Shown here piece by piece: positions 36,421 through 45,667 of a stretch of 53,541 nt of DNA. The translations under genes were made by a program, and so were the position numbers. Source of the DNA: Rhodobacteraceae bacterium (ex Bugula neritina AB1). GTDB taxonomy: Bacteria; Pseudomonadota; Alphaproteobacteria; Rhodobacterales; Rhodobacteraceae. The stretch is from NCBI GenBank assembly GCA_001730095.1, contig MDLF01000075.1, positions 1 through 53,541 on the forward strand, read 5' to 3'. The number at the start of each line of letters is the position of its first letter. Within the stretch, counting starts at the first letter, position 1. The notes beneath the pieces were generated by a model that did no database searches, was not told where the DNA came from, and saw only the letters and a program-made list of their open reading frames with translations.

Positions 36421-36624
36421 GGGGGGCGTCCCTGGCAGGTGGCATGGCAGAGCCTAACAGCCGCCTGCTGCGCAGCGGAGGTGAAAAGCGTCCCACTCTG
36501 TTCTGCCCGCGTCTTCCAACCGGCATCTTCCTGCCTGCGGCGAGCCCTGCCGGGGCATGCAGGTTGGACCTTCCAGCATTCTGCTGGCAGCCGGTCTGTA
36601 ACTTCCGCCCCAGGGAGGGACAGA

Positions 36625-36960
36625 ATGCCAAGATTTACCGTGACCGGGCACTACACGCCTTCTGCAATGAAGGCGATGATCGAAAACCCCAGCGACCGCG
36701 AGGCCGCTGCGCGGGGGCTTGCTGAGGCGGCAGGCGGTACCTTGGAGAGCGTCTATCTGACCACCGGGGACCAGGATTTTGCCATCAAAGTCATGATTGA
36801 CGACATCAGTGGCCTGCTGGCGGGCCTGTTGGCAACCGGCGCCAGCGGTACCGTCTGCAACCTCCGGACCATGCGCGCCGTCACCTCCGATGCGTTTACG
36901 GAGATCCAGAAGAAGGCCGGGGGCATCGCGGCCGCCTATAGGACACCGGGGGGCCGATAG
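36625..36960 (+). CDS. GYD-domain protein
   Basis: 111 residues from the ATG at 36625 (MPRFTVTGHYTPSAMKAMIE), with GGAGGGA upstream. The small ferredoxin-like alpha/beta fold of GYD proteins is suggested by FTVTGHYTPSAMKAM, ESVYLTTGDQDFAIKVMID and the C-terminal LRTMRAVTSDAFTEI. Function is unknown. Long upstream in-frame codons run antisense through the ferredoxin gene and are not counted. Confidence 0.78.
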   Translation: MPRFTVTGHYTPSAMKAMIENPSDREAAARGLAEAAGGTLESVYLTTGDQDFAIKVMIDDISGLLAGLLATGASGTVCNLRTMRAVTSDAFTEIQKKAGGIAAAYRTPGGR

Positions 36961-36990
36961 AGGCATCCCTTGTTCATCTGGCTGAAAATA

Positions 36991-37037
36991 TCCCGGGGTG
37001 AATTGGCCCCGGCAGGGCCAAGAGGGGCAGCGCCCCT
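36991..37037 (+). repeat. Dispersed intergenic repeat, copy B
   Basis: Second copy of the unit at 23956-23999 (TCCCGGGGTGAATTGGCC ... GAGGGGCAGCGCCCCT). Here the terminal AGGGGC-AGC-GCCCCT hairpin is followed by TTT, so this copy could end transcripts from the GYD gene; argB converges from the other side. Confidence 0.75.
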
Positions 37038-37060
37038 TTTGACCTGTCTGCCCGGGCTTG

Positions 37061-37921
37061 TCAGGCGCGGATCATCGAACCGGCGCCGTGCTCGGTATAA
37101 AGCTCCAGCAGCACGGCGTTCTGCACCCGCCCATCAACAATGATACAGGCGCGCACACCGCCGCGGACCGCGTCCAGCGCGGTTTCGGTTTTGGGGATCA
37201 TGCCGCCGGCGATGACACCGCTGGCGGTCATGTCCTCTACATCTGCGGCTTTCAGTTCGGTCACCACTTCGCCCTCGGCGTTCTTGACACCCGCCACGTC
37301 GGTCAGCAGCAGCAGCCGGTCGGCCTCAAGCGCCTTGGCAATGGCGCCGGCGGCCGTGTCGCCGTTGATATTGTAGGTTTCGCCCTGCCGGCCGGAACCG
37401 ATGGGGGCAATCACCGGGATCATGTTCTTTTCAAACAGCCCATGCAGCACCTTGGGGTCCATTTCCGCCGGCGCGCCGACAAAGCCCAGATCCGGGTCGG
37501 CCTGATCGCAGGTGATCAGGTTGGCATCCTTGCCGGACAGTCCGACCGCGCGGCCACCCTGGCTGTTGATCGCCTGCACGATCCGCTTGTTGACAACGCC
37601 GGACAGCACCATTTCCACCACTTCCATGGTGGCGGCATCGGTCACCCGCTTGCCGTTCACAAATTCTGACTTGATCTGCAGCTTTTCCAGCATCGCATTG
37701 ATCATCGGGCCGCCGCCATGCACGATCACCGGGTTCACCCCCACCTGGCGCATCAGCACGATGTCGCGGGCAAAGGTCTCCATTGCCTCGTCGCTGCCCA
37801 TGGCGTGGCCGCCCAGTTTGATGACGACAATCGCCCCGGCAAACCGCTGGAAATACGGCAGCGCGCTGGAGAGGGTTTCGGCGGTGGCAATCCAATCGCG
37901 GTTCATATTCTGTTTCTTCAT
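37061..37921 (-). CDS. argB: Acetylglutamate kinase
   Basis: 286 residues. Second step of arginine synthesis: phosphorylates N-acetylglutamate. The N-terminal [13 protein letters not shown] nucleotide site, [17 protein letters not shown] and the [14 protein letters not shown] segment are typical of the amino-acid kinase fold. Cyclic-type pathways usually have arginine-inhibited hexameric ArgB; the N-terminal helix needed for that appears to be present. Stands alone, with no other arg gene in the window. Confidence 0.95.
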   Translation of the reverse strand: MKKQNMNRDWIATAETLSSALPYFQRFAGAIVVIKLGGHAMGSDEAMETFARDIVLMRQVGVNPVIVHGGGPMINAMLEKLQIKSEFVNGKRVTDAATMEVVEMVLSGVVNKRIVQAINSQGGRAVGLSGKDANLITCDQADPDLGFVGAPAEMDPKVLHGLFEKNMIPVIAPIGSGRQGETYNINGDTAAGAIAKALEADRLLLLTDVAGVKNAEGEVVTELKAADVEDMTASGVIAGGMIPKTETALDAVRGGVRACIIVDGRVQNAVLLELYTEHGAGSMIRA

Positions 37922-38056
37922 CGCTTGGTGTCCCTTTGACAGGGGGGGTTACGCATTTCTTTGCTTCCTGCCAAGCCAGCTGCGGCATTGTGCCGTTGCA
38001 GCGGCCGGTGCGGGTGGTAGGCTGCCCCCGGATACCACCTTTGACGGAGCTGCGCC

Positions 38057-38785
38057 ATGCGCCAGAAGACCCTCCTGTTGACCGGCGCCAGCCGCGGCAT
38101 CGGCCACGCCACCGTGCGCCGTTTCAATGCCGAGGGCTGGCGGGTGATTACCTGCTCGCGGCAGCCATTTCCGCAGGAATGCCCCTGGGGCGGCGGTCAG
38201 GAAAACCATGTGCAGCTGGATCTATCGGACCCTTCTGACACGATCAACGGGGTGGGTCGTATCCAGGAACTGCTGGACGGCCGGCTGGATGCCCTGGTCA
38301 ACAATGCGGGGATCTCACCCAAGGGACCGGAGGGCGAGCGGCTCAGCACGCTCAACACCGACCTGATGGACTGGGGCAAAGTGTTTCACGTGAATTTCTT
38401 TTCTTCGGTGGTGCTGGCGCGGGGGCTAAAGGATGAACTGGCGGCGGCCAAGGGGGCTGTTGTCAATGTGACCTCGATTGCGGGCAGCCGGGTGCATCCT
38501 TTTGCTGGGGCGGCCTATGCCACCTCCAAGGCGGCGCTGGCGGCGCTGACGCGGGAGATGGCGCATGACTTTGGCCCGTTTGGCGTGCGGGTCAATGCGA
38601 TTGCGCCGGGTGAGGTGGAGACTTCGATCCTGTCGCCCGGCACGGACAAAATCGTCGAAAAGCTGCCGATGCAGCGGCTGGGCCAGCCAGAGGAGGTGGC
38701 CTCAGCCATCTTTTTCCTGTGCTCAGAGGGCAGTTCCTACATCTCGGGTGCCGAGATCGAGGTGAACGGCGCGCAGCACGTTTGA
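38057..38785 (+). CDS. Short-chain dehydrogenase/reductase
   Basis: 242 residues. Classical SDR: TGASRGIG at 9-16, NNAGIS, catalytic Ser in VTSIAGS and YATSK, and C-terminal SSYISGAEIEVNGAQ. NAD(P)(H)-dependent alcohol/ketone oxidoreduction, substrate unknown. Divergent from argB with 135 bases between, and convergent with the PepSY gene. Confidence 0.88.
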   Translation: MRQKTLLLTGASRGIGHATVRRFNAEGWRVITCSRQPFPQECPWGGGQENHVQLDLSDPSDTINGVGRIQELLDGRLDALVNNAGISPKGPEGERLSTLNTDLMDWGKVFHVNFFSSVVLARGLKDELAAAKGAVVNVTSIAGSRVHPFAGAAYATSKAALAALTREMAHDFGPFGVRVNAIAPGEVETSILSPGTDKIVEKLPMQRLGQPEEVASAIFFLCSEGSSYISGAEIEVNGAQHV

Positions 38786-38798
38786 TGGAACGCCTCCC

Positions 38799-38854
38799 GC
38801 CCGTCCCGCCCCCCACGGGGCGGGCGCTTCGCCTCCCACCCCGCCGGGACGGGC
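38799..38854. repeat. Nested inverted repeats between convergent genes
   Basis: GCCCGTCCCG (38799-38808) is matched by CGGGACGGGC (38845-38854). Within it CCCGCCCC (38805-38812) pairs with GGGGCGGG (38817-38824). Placed between the SDR gene and the PepSY gene; may act in both directions, but lacks T-runs. Confidence 0.5.
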
Positions 38855-38872
38855 GCTGCCCTCCGTTCTGCC

Positions 38873-40267
38873 TTAGCTCACCGCGCGTTTCAGCACCGGC
38901 AGGTTACCCAGCAGCAGCACGTCAAAAGCCAGCACCGCCAGCAGCGCCAGACCGGTGAGCGGGAAGGCCAGCGAGACGAGAACGGCGATCAGGGCAGCCC
39001 CTTTCCAGAACGGCATTTCCGCCGGTTCCGGCGGCGCGGCCAAACGGGCGCCCTTGGGGCGGCGTTTGACCCACATCACCAGGCCGGAGACGCAGACAAA
39101 GATGACGGAAAGGCAGAACACCACGTTCAGAAGGAAGCTCCAGGTGCCCATCAGACCCATGTGGAAGGGGATGCTGACGGCCATTGCCTTGCCGGCCCAG
39201 GAATAGTCCTGGTATTTCACATCCGCCAGAATCTTGCCGCTGTACTGGTCCACATGCACGGTGCGGTCGATAAAGGGGCTGTCGCCGTCGCCGCTCATGC
39301 TGTCGCGGTTGAGGGTCCAGACGCCTGTGTCGCCGCCGGGGTAGGCGAGACGGAAACGGCCCTCCATGCCCAAGCGCCGGCCCAGGGCAATCAGGCTGGA
39401 GGCATCCACGTCTGCGCCCTCTGCCACGCCGGTGATCCCGGTGTCCGAGCCAGAGGCAGGCATCGGGGTCTGTTCCAGCGCCCAGGGCACGTCGTTGGTA
39501 TGCCCGTGGTTCATGCTGGCGTGGATGTCGTCCGACAGGGGCACGTTGTCCCATTTTGCTGCCGGAAAGGTGCTCCAGGCCTGCATCATCTGGCCGCCCC
39601 AGATGCCGGTCCACGAAAGACCAGAGAGCAGAAAGATCACCAGGATGGCCGACATCCAGAAGCCGGTCACCGCATGCAGGTTCTTCCACAGGGCCCGGCC
39701 GCGCGCGCGGAAATTCGGGATCAAGGCGCTGGCCGCATTGCCGCGCGGCCACCACAGGTAAAGCCCGGTCAGCACCAGCACGATGCCAAGGCCCGCGGCA
39801 ATCTCGATCAGCCGATCGCCGGTGTCGCCGATCAAGAGGGTGGAATGGATGTTGTCGGCCAGATCGTACCAGCCTGCGCGGCGGTCCCAGACCTTGATGA
39901 CTTCGCCGGTGTATTGGTCGATGGCGACCAGACGCTGGCCGCCCTCCGTTTTCACCCGGAACACGGCGGCCAGATCCGGCGCCTTGGGGCCGATCCATTC
40001 GGCGATGGTGCCGGGCTGGGCTGCCAGAACGGCGGCCTCCTGCGCGGGGAGGCTCAGTTCGGCTGCGCCCTGGGTCACGGCGATTTTTTCACCGTCGCGG
40101 CCGTCAAACTGGGTGATGAACATCATCATCAGGCCGGTCACTGCCAGCATGATCAGAAAAGGGATCACGAAGAGGCCGGCGTAAAAGTGCCAGCGCCATA
40201 CGGCGAAGTAGAATTTCTCGGAAAGCGGGCGCGACTGGCCCGCGGATTGCGGTTGGCTGGTTGCCAT
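38873..40267 (-). CDS. PepSY-domain inner-membrane protein (PiuB-like)
   Basis: 464 residues. Four membrane-span pattern of PepSY_TM proteins: WRWHFYAGLFVIPFLIMLAV near the N-terminus, HAVTGFWMSAILVIFLLSGL mid-protein, then the span around WSFLLNVVFCLSVIFVCVSG, and a final hydrophobic pair. PepSY segments (RLVAIDQYTGEVIKV; RTVHVDQYSGKILADV) lie in the periplasm. Family members often accompany TonB-dependent iron uptake, sometimes as ferric-siderophore reductases. No TonB receptor is visible here. Downstream of the DUF2946-like gene on the same strand. Confidence 0.85.
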   Translation of the reverse strand: MATSQPQSAGQSRPLSEKFYFAVWRWHFYAGLFVIPFLIMLAVTGLMMMFITQFDGRDGEKIAVTQGAAELSLPAQEAAVLAAQPGTIAEWIGPKAPDLAAVFRVKTEGGQRLVAIDQYTGEVIKVWDRRAGWYDLADNIHSTLLIGDTGDRLIEIAAGLGIVLVLTGLYLWWPRGNAASALIPNFRARGRALWKNLHAVTGFWMSAILVIFLLSGLSWTGIWGGQMMQAWSTFPAAKWDNVPLSDDIHASMNHGHTNDVPWALEQTPMPASGSDTGITGVAEGADVDASSLIALGRRLGMEGRFRLAYPGGDTGVWTLNRDSMSGDGDSPFIDRTVHVDQYSGKILADVKYQDYSWAGKAMAVSIPFHMGLMGTWSFLLNVVFCLSVIFVCVSGLVMWVKRRPKGARLAAPPEPAEMPFWKGAALIAVLVSLAFPLTGLALLAVLAFDVLLLGNLPVLKRAVS

Positions 40268-40338
40268 TGGGTCTCTCCATATCGGAACAGGGCCGGGCGC
40301 GCGGGGCGCCGGCGAAAATGTCAGGTGTGTTCAGAACG

Positions 40339-40704
40339 TCAGGAGAGCGCGGGCGGGCCGCGTGCATCATAGCGCCAGTGAAAGCCGGCGGTGCGATGGG
40401 TAAAGGCTTCACGCGACCAGCGGTCGCTGAGAGGCAGGTTGAGATCCAGGTCAATCAGGCTGTCCGGCAGCAGCGCAACCGCGCCGAGGGCCGCAAACGG
40501 GCAGCTGCGGTCCTCCATCTGCTCAGCCGGGGTATGCGTGTCATCGCCGCCCAGATCAACCCAGGTTTCCACCGGGCCGCTGCCGGTGCAGATCACCAGG
40601 AGCACCTTGCCGTCCTGCACCGGGGCTGGCATCCAGCCGGATGGGATCAGCCCGGCCACAGCCAGGGCGATCACAACCAGCAGAGAGGGCAGGCGGCGCA
40701 GCAT
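40339..40704 (-). CDS. DUF2946-like small secreted/membrane protein
   Basis: 121 residues from the ATG at 40704. Hydrophobic N-terminus (LPSLLVVIALAVAGLIPSGW), then LLVICTGSGPVETWVD and CPFAALGAVALLP. The ICTG and CPFA cysteine pair and the position next to a PepSY gene resemble DUF2946 proteins found near metal-uptake loci. It overlaps nothing, but begins 6 bases before the engB stop, reading the same direction. Function unknown. Confidence 0.6.
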   Translation of the reverse strand: MLRRLPSLLVVIALAVAGLIPSGWMPAPVQDGKVLLVICTGSGPVETWVDLGGDDTHTPAEQMEDRSCPFAALGAVALLPDSLIDLDLNLPLSDRWSREAFTHRTAGFHWRYDARGPPALS

Positions 40705-40709
40705 GATGA

Positions 40710-41357
40710 TTACAGCCCGGCGATGATCGACCGCAGGGTGGCGATACCGTCGCCCTTCTCGGACGAGGTCAGCACGATTTCGGGATAGGCGGCGGGGTGT
40801 TTGGCCAGTGCGCCCTTCACCTGCTCCAGCACCTGGGCACGGTCCTTTTCCTTGACTTTGTCGGCCTTGGTCAGGACGCATTGGAACGTCACGGCGGAGC
40901 TGTCCAGCAGCTTCATGATCTCTGCATCCACGGCCTTCACGCCATGGCGGCTGTCGATCAGCACAAAGGCGCGGCGCAGGTTCTGGCGGCCTGACAGGTA
41001 GCGTTTCAGCAGTTTCTGCCACTGTTCCACCACCTTGAGCGGTGCATTGGCATAGCCATAGCCCGGCAGGTCGACCAGATACAGCTCAGGGCCTTGGGTG
41101 AAAAAGTTGATTTCCTGGGTGCGGCCCGGCGTGTTGGAGGCGCGCGCGATGCCCTTGGTGCCGGTCAGCGCGTTGATCAGGCTCGACTTGCCGACGTTGG
41201 AGCGGCCGGCAAAGCAGACCTCCAGCCGGTCGGCGTCTGGCAGGCCGTTCATCGCGACCACACCTTTCAGGAATTCCGTCTCGCCGGCAAACAGCTTGCG
41301 GCCATTTTCGGCAGAGAGATCGTCCGGCGTTTCGGCCAGGGAAAATTGCATTTGCAT
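40710..41357 (-). CDS. engB: Ribosome biogenesis GTPase EngB/YsxC (YihA)
   Basis: 215 residues from the ATG at 41357, which overlaps the MOSC stop (TGATG). TRAFAC-class small GTPase: G1 GRSNVGKSS, G3 DLPGYG, G4 TKAD. Needed for late 50S assembly. Part of the yidC-MOSC-engB series with overlapping ends, common in alphaproteobacteria. Confidence 0.95.
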   Translation of the reverse strand: MQMQFSLAETPDDLSAENGRKLFAGETEFLKGVVAMNGLPDADRLEVCFAGRSNVGKSSLINALTGTKGIARASNTPGRTQEINFFTQGPELYLVDLPGYGYANAPLKVVEQWQKLLKRYLSGRQNLRRAFVLIDSRHGVKAVDAEIMKLLDSSAVTFQCVLTKADKVKEKDRAQVLEQVKGALAKHPAAYPEIVLTSSEKGDGIATLRSIIAGL

Positions 41358-42109
41358 CACAGCACCTTTACCGCGTCGCCCAGGCGGATTTCACCGCCGC
41401 GCACCACTTCGGCGTAAACCGAGAAATCCTGGTGGCCCCAAGTGTCCTTGAGGGTCTTAAGCGTATCGGCGTCGCGTTCGCCGGTTTCGGGGTTGGCGGT
41501 GGTTGCCAGGCAGCGCACCACCCGTTCGCGCACCGCAAAGACGGCGGCACCGATCTGAACCTCGCGGCCCAGCCAGGTGTTTTCGGCCCAGGGTTCATCC
41601 AGATCAAACCAGATGTTGCCGCGCCAGCGCAGGGGCGAAAGAGAGTGACCGATAGCCTGTTCCACCGCGCGGTGAGAAGCCAGGTTGCATAGGGTGACCG
41701 AGGGAAAGTCGGTATCGGTCATGCCGCGGCCGGGCACCCGGACAATATGGGACGACGCGGCACGGTTTTCCGGCAGCAGCGGCTTTCCCCAATCGAGGAA
41801 GCGCTGCAGGTCCGCCGGGTTTTCCGGGTCAAACGTCAGATCCGGCTGCGCGGGGTGGCGCAGTGTCAGCTGACCGCTGGCATCGTCCAGAGCGGCGTTG
41901 ATCGCCATCAGCCCCGGCGCCTTGGAACCGCGGGTGAAATTCTGGCAGGGCACCCATTGGGAACCGTCTGCCGTGGAGGTCTCATGCGCAACCGCCCAAA
42001 CACGGTCGCCGGGCATGGTCTGCCCGGCGATCATGGTGACGCTGTCCAGTGCCTCCCGCCCATGAGATTTGAGCGGGTGGCGCCAGATGTCTGTGACCTC
42101 TGCGGTCAT
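41357..42109 (-). CDS. MOSC-domain protein
   Basis: 250 residues from the ATG at 42109, which overlaps the yidC stop (ATGA). N-terminal beta-barrel (VTDIWRHPLKSHGREALDS) and the MOSC core with VTLCNLASHRAVEQAIG, WRGNIWFD and the conserved Cys in RVVRCLATTANPETGERD. MOSC proteins carry sulfur or bind molybdenum cofactor (MOCOS tail, YiiM); the substrate here is unknown. The coupling of such a gene to yidC and engB suggests only shared expression. Confidence 0.88.
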   Translation of the reverse strand: MTAEVTDIWRHPLKSHGREALDSVTMIAGQTMPGDRVWAVAHETSTADGSQWVPCQNFTRGSKAPGLMAINAALDDASGQLTLRHPAQPDLTFDPENPADLQRFLDWGKPLLPENRAASSHIVRVPGRGMTDTDFPSVTLCNLASHRAVEQAIGHSLSPLRWRGNIWFDLDEPWAENTWLGREVQIGAAVFAVRERVVRCLATTANPETGERDADTLKTLKDTWGHQDFSVYAEVVRGGEIRLGDAVKVL

Positions 42110-43914
42110 TCGTTCTCGGCCTTCGGCTTCTTTTTGAAGCTCGACTTGATATTGCCGAACACGTCCGGCTTGTAGCCGTGGCTGCGCATGATCAGATACT
42201 GCTGGCTGAAGGTGATCGTGTTGTTGGCAATCCAGTAGACCACCAGGCCGGAGGCAAAGCCGCCGAGCATGAACATGAACACCCAGGGCATCCAGGCAAA
42301 GATCATCTGCTGGGTCGGGTCGGTGGGTGCCGGGTTCAGCTTTTGCTGCAGCCACATCGAGATGCCGAGCAGGATCGGCAGGATGCCGATGAAGACCAGC
42401 GCCAGGATGCTTTCCGGAGCCGGGGAGGCAAAGGGCAGCAGGCCGAAGAGGTTCATGATCGACGTCGGGTCCGGCGCGCTGAGGTCCTGGAACGGTCCGA
42501 AGAATGGCGCGTGGCGCAGTTCCAGGGTGACAAAGATCACCTTGTAGAGCGAGAAGAAGATCGGAATCTGGATCAGGATCGGCAGACAGCCCGCAGCGGG
42601 GTTCACCTTTTCCTTCTTGTAGAGTTCCATCATCTCCTTTTGCATCTTCTGGCGGTCGTCGCCGGCGCGTTCCTTGAGCTTCTCCATTTCCGGCTGAAGC
42701 TCTTTCATCTTGGCCATGGAGGCATAGGATTTATAGGCCAGCGGGAACACCAGGATCTTGATCACCACGGTCAGGCCGATGATCGCCCAGCCCATGTTGC
42801 CGATCAGGACGTTCAGATTGTGCAGAAGCCAGAACATCGGCTTGGTCAGGAAGAAGAACCAGCCCCAGTCGATCACGTCCAGGAAGCCCTCGATGCCTGC
42901 CTTCTCGTAGCCGCGGATGGCTTCCCATTCCTTGGCGCCGGCAAACAGTTGGGTGGTGACTTCAGACGTCTGTCCTTCTGCGACCGTCACGGTCGGCAGC
43001 ACGATGTCGGTCTGGTAGATGTCGCGGCGCTCGTCGAATTTGGCGATCGAGCGGAAGCTTTGGCCCGGGGCGGGCACCAGGATGGACATCCAGTAGTGGT
43101 CGGTGAAGCCTGTCCAGCCGTTGGCTTCGACCTGTTTGATGCTGGATTTCGAGCCGTCGCGGGGGTCGGCCTCAAAGTCGGCCATGTCGTCATAGTCGGT
43201 CTCGGCCAGTTCTCCGTCGGTCATACCGGTGAGACCTTCGTGCAGAATGAAGAAATTCTTCAGGTCTGCAGGCTGGCCGTGGCGGGCCAGGGTGCCGTAG
43301 GGCGCCAGCGAAACGGTGCCGCCGGTGGCATTGGCAACCGATTGGGCGACCGAGAACATATAGTTCTCATCGACAGAGATGGTGCGCGAGAAGGTGAGAC
43401 CCTTGCCGTTGTCCCAGCTGAGCGTCACCGGGCTGTCCGGGGTCAGGATGGCGTCTGACGGGGCGGACCAGATAGTATTGGCGCCAGGCACATCGCCCAA
43501 GGTCAGACCGGCGCCCGGTGCCCAGCCATAAAGCGCGTAATAGGCGCCGGCTTCGCCCACGGGCTTCAGCAGTTTGACGATGGGAGAGTTTTCTTCCAGC
43601 GTCTCGCGGTAATCCTTCAGCGACAGATCGTCGATCCGGCCGCCCTGCAGCGAGATGCTGCCGGTGACGCGCGGGGTGTCGATGGCCAGACGCGGCGCTT
43701 GCGGGGCTGTGGCCTGTTCAGCGGCGGTGTCGGCCACCGCATCAGCGCCAGCCGCGCTGGGGGCGGCGGCGGTATCGCCAGCCGGAGCGGTTTCGCTGAC
43801 CGCGGTTTCCGGAGCCTGTTCCGGTTCCGGCGGCGGGAATAAGGTGTACCAGCCCAGGATCACCAGAAAGCTGAGGACTGTTGCGAGAATAAGATTTTTG
43901 TTCTGATCGTCCAT
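42106..43914 (-). CDS. yidC: Membrane protein insertase YidC
   Basis: 602 residues. N-terminal anchor NLILATVLSFLVILGWYTLF, Pro/Ala/Thr-rich linker, large periplasmic beta domain (about 90-360), then the conserved insertase core of five spans with the hydrophilic groove Arg near the MAKMKELQPEMEKLKERAGD loop. Inserts proteins into the inner membrane alone or with SecYEG. It belongs to the rpmH-rnpA-yidD neighbourhood, but an EAL gene and ttcA lie between. Confidence 0.97.
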   Translation of the reverse strand: MDDQNKNLILATVLSFLVILGWYTLFPPPEPEQAPETAVSETAPAGDTAAAPSAAGADAVADTAAEQATAPQAPRLAIDTPRVTGSISLQGGRIDDLSLKDYRETLEENSPIVKLLKPVGEAGAYYALYGWAPGAGLTLGDVPGANTIWSAPSDAILTPDSPVTLSWDNGKGLTFSRTISVDENYMFSVAQSVANATGGTVSLAPYGTLARHGQPADLKNFFILHEGLTGMTDGELAETDYDDMADFEADPRDGSKSSIKQVEANGWTGFTDHYWMSILVPAPGQSFRSIAKFDERRDIYQTDIVLPTVTVAEGQTSEVTTQLFAGAKEWEAIRGYEKAGIEGFLDVIDWGWFFFLTKPMFWLLHNLNVLIGNMGWAIIGLTVVIKILVFPLAYKSYASMAKMKELQPEMEKLKERAGDDRQKMQKEMMELYKKEKVNPAAGCLPILIQIPIFFSLYKVIFVTLELRHAPFFGPFQDLSAPDPTSIMNLFGLLPFASPAPESILALVFIGILPILLGISMWLQQKLNPAPTDPTQQMIFAWMPWVFMFMLGGFASGLVVYWIANNTITFSQQYLIMRSHGYKPDVFGNIKSSFKKKPKAENE

Positions 43915-44058
43915 TTGGGACTGCCACCTCGTGTAGGGAAGGACACGAGGGGTTCAACAGAGCTGGGCCGCAAAGGTCAAGCAGAATCGCGGTGCACCGG
44001 TGCCTTGGACGGTCCCGGTGCGCAAGAAAATCAAAGGAATGAGCCTTTGGGGCGATTG

Positions 44059-45600
44059 TCAGGGCGTCTGGCGGCCTATTGCGGGCGCTTCCTGCAGCTT
44101 GGCTTCATGGGCCGCGATCCAGTCCAGTGTCTGGTCAAACGGCATCGGACGGCCGATGCCGAAGCCCTGCACATGGCCGCAGCCCAGCTGCGCCAGAAGC
44201 GCGTGTTCACCTGCGGTTTCCACCCCTTCGGCCAGAGTGTGGAGATCCAGCCGCTCAGCCATGGTCAGAATGGCAGAAATCAGTTTCTGCTGTTCGGGGT
44301 CCTGATCTGCCTTCATCACAAAACTGCGGTCGATCTTGATGCGGGAGATGTTGAAGCGACGCACCGCAGAGATCGAGGCATGGCCGGTGCCAAAGTCATC
44401 CAGGTCAATCGGGCAGCCCAGTTCGCTGAGGGCAAGGATGTTGCGGGTGACCACATCATCGGGTTGATCCGTCATCACGGTTTCCAGGATTTCCACGCAC
44501 AGGCGGTCGGCCGGCAGGCCGAAACGCTCCAGTTCCCATTTGACACGGCCGGCAAGACCCGGGTTGCGCAGTTCCTGGGTGGCGAAGTTGACACCGACGC
44601 AAGGCACCTGCACCCCGGCCTCGTCCCAGGCCCTGATGGCAACCAGTGCATTATAAAGCATGACCTGGCTCAGCCGGTCCATCAGCCCGGCCTCTTCAAG
44701 CGCCGGCAGGAAAGTCGAGGGCGGGATCAGACCCTGCACCGGGTGCAGCCAGCGGGCCAGTGCCTCAAACCCTGAAACACGGCCAGTATCCGTGCAGATC
44801 TGGGGCTGGAACCAGGCCTGGATCTGGCCGGTTTCCAATGCGGCGGCGGCTTCCTCGCGCAGGTTGCTGCGGGTGCCTGGACTGTTTGGCATATCGGCAG
44901 AGAAGGCGCGGATGCCGCCGGGTCCGTTGCTTTGGGCCTCTGACAAGGCGGTGATTGCGGCTTTGTTCCATTCGGCGCTGGAGCCTGCCGGTGCGCGACT
45001 GTGCTGGCAAAAGCCAATCGAGGAGGTCATGTAGAGGCTGGTTCCGTCCAGCGCCACAGGTTCTTCGGTGGCGGATTGCATCCGCCCGGCCAGTTGAATG
45101 CACAGCTCCAGATCCAATTGCAGTGTTGGCGCCAGGCAAACGGCAAACCGGCTGTCGCCGATACGGGCGATGATGTCATTCTGGCGCAGCGCCGACACGA
45201 TCTGGGCGCCGCAATGCTGCATGACGCGGTCGCCGGCCTCCTGCCCGTGGCGGTTGGTCATTTCCTTGTATTCGTCAAGCTCCACGATGAAAATGGCAGA
45301 GCGCAGGTCGGTGTCCGTGCATTCCTCGCAGATTTTGGCAGCGGCACGTTCAAACCCGTCGCGCAGGATCATGCCGGTCACACTGTCACGCTGGGCATTG
45401 CTGTCGCGCATGCTGAAGCCGCCGGCTGCTGCGAACAGAACCGGCAGGCCCAGTGCGACGGCCACCAGCGCGGCTTCGCCGCCGAGCCAGAAGGTTGCGA
45501 GGGTCAGCGCGGGCAGGAAGGCGAGCAAAGACGGACCCGCAATCGCAGGGGGAAGGGTTTGCCTGACGCGTGCCAAAAAGCCTGAACCCGTATTCATCAT
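44059..45600 (-). CDS. GGDEF/EAL protein: c-di-GMP phosphodiesterase with degenerate GGDEF
   Basis: 513 residues. Two short spans (about 22-62), a GGDEF-like domain (about 70-235) and an EAL domain (about 250-500). In the first, the GGDEF signature is changed to GDSRF (ARIGDSRFAV, 145-154), so cyclase activity is unlikely. The EAL domain keeps its catalytic set: FEALARW (Glu279), EILETV, DDFGTGHAS, KIDRSFV, EGVET and QGFGIGRPM. It should therefore degrade c-di-GMP at the membrane, perhaps with GTP sensing by the dead GGDEF. Inserted between yidC and ttcA, same strand. Confidence 0.92.
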   Translation of the reverse strand: MMNTGSGFLARVRQTLPPAIAGPSLLAFLPALTLATFWLGGEAALVAVALGLPVLFAAAGGFSMRDSNAQRDSVTGMILRDGFERAAAKICEECTDTDLRSAIFIVELDEYKEMTNRHGQEAGDRVMQHCGAQIVSALRQNDIIARIGDSRFAVCLAPTLQLDLELCIQLAGRMQSATEEPVALDGTSLYMTSSIGFCQHSRAPAGSSAEWNKAAITALSEAQSNGPGGIRAFSADMPNSPGTRSNLREEAAAALETGQIQAWFQPQICTDTGRVSGFEALARWLHPVQGLIPPSTFLPALEEAGLMDRLSQVMLYNALVAIRAWDEAGVQVPCVGVNFATQELRNPGLAGRVKWELERFGLPADRLCVEILETVMTDQPDDVVTRNILALSELGCPIDLDDFGTGHASISAVRRFNISRIKIDRSFVMKADQDPEQQKLISAILTMAERLDLHTLAEGVETAGEHALLAQLGCGHVQGFGIGRPMPFDQTLDWIAAHEAKLQEAPAIGRQTP

Positions 45601-45667
45601 TCCCAGACCTTTCGTCTGCAGCCAGTCATTCTGGTTCTGAGACTAAAGCGCTGATATAACCCGGGAG

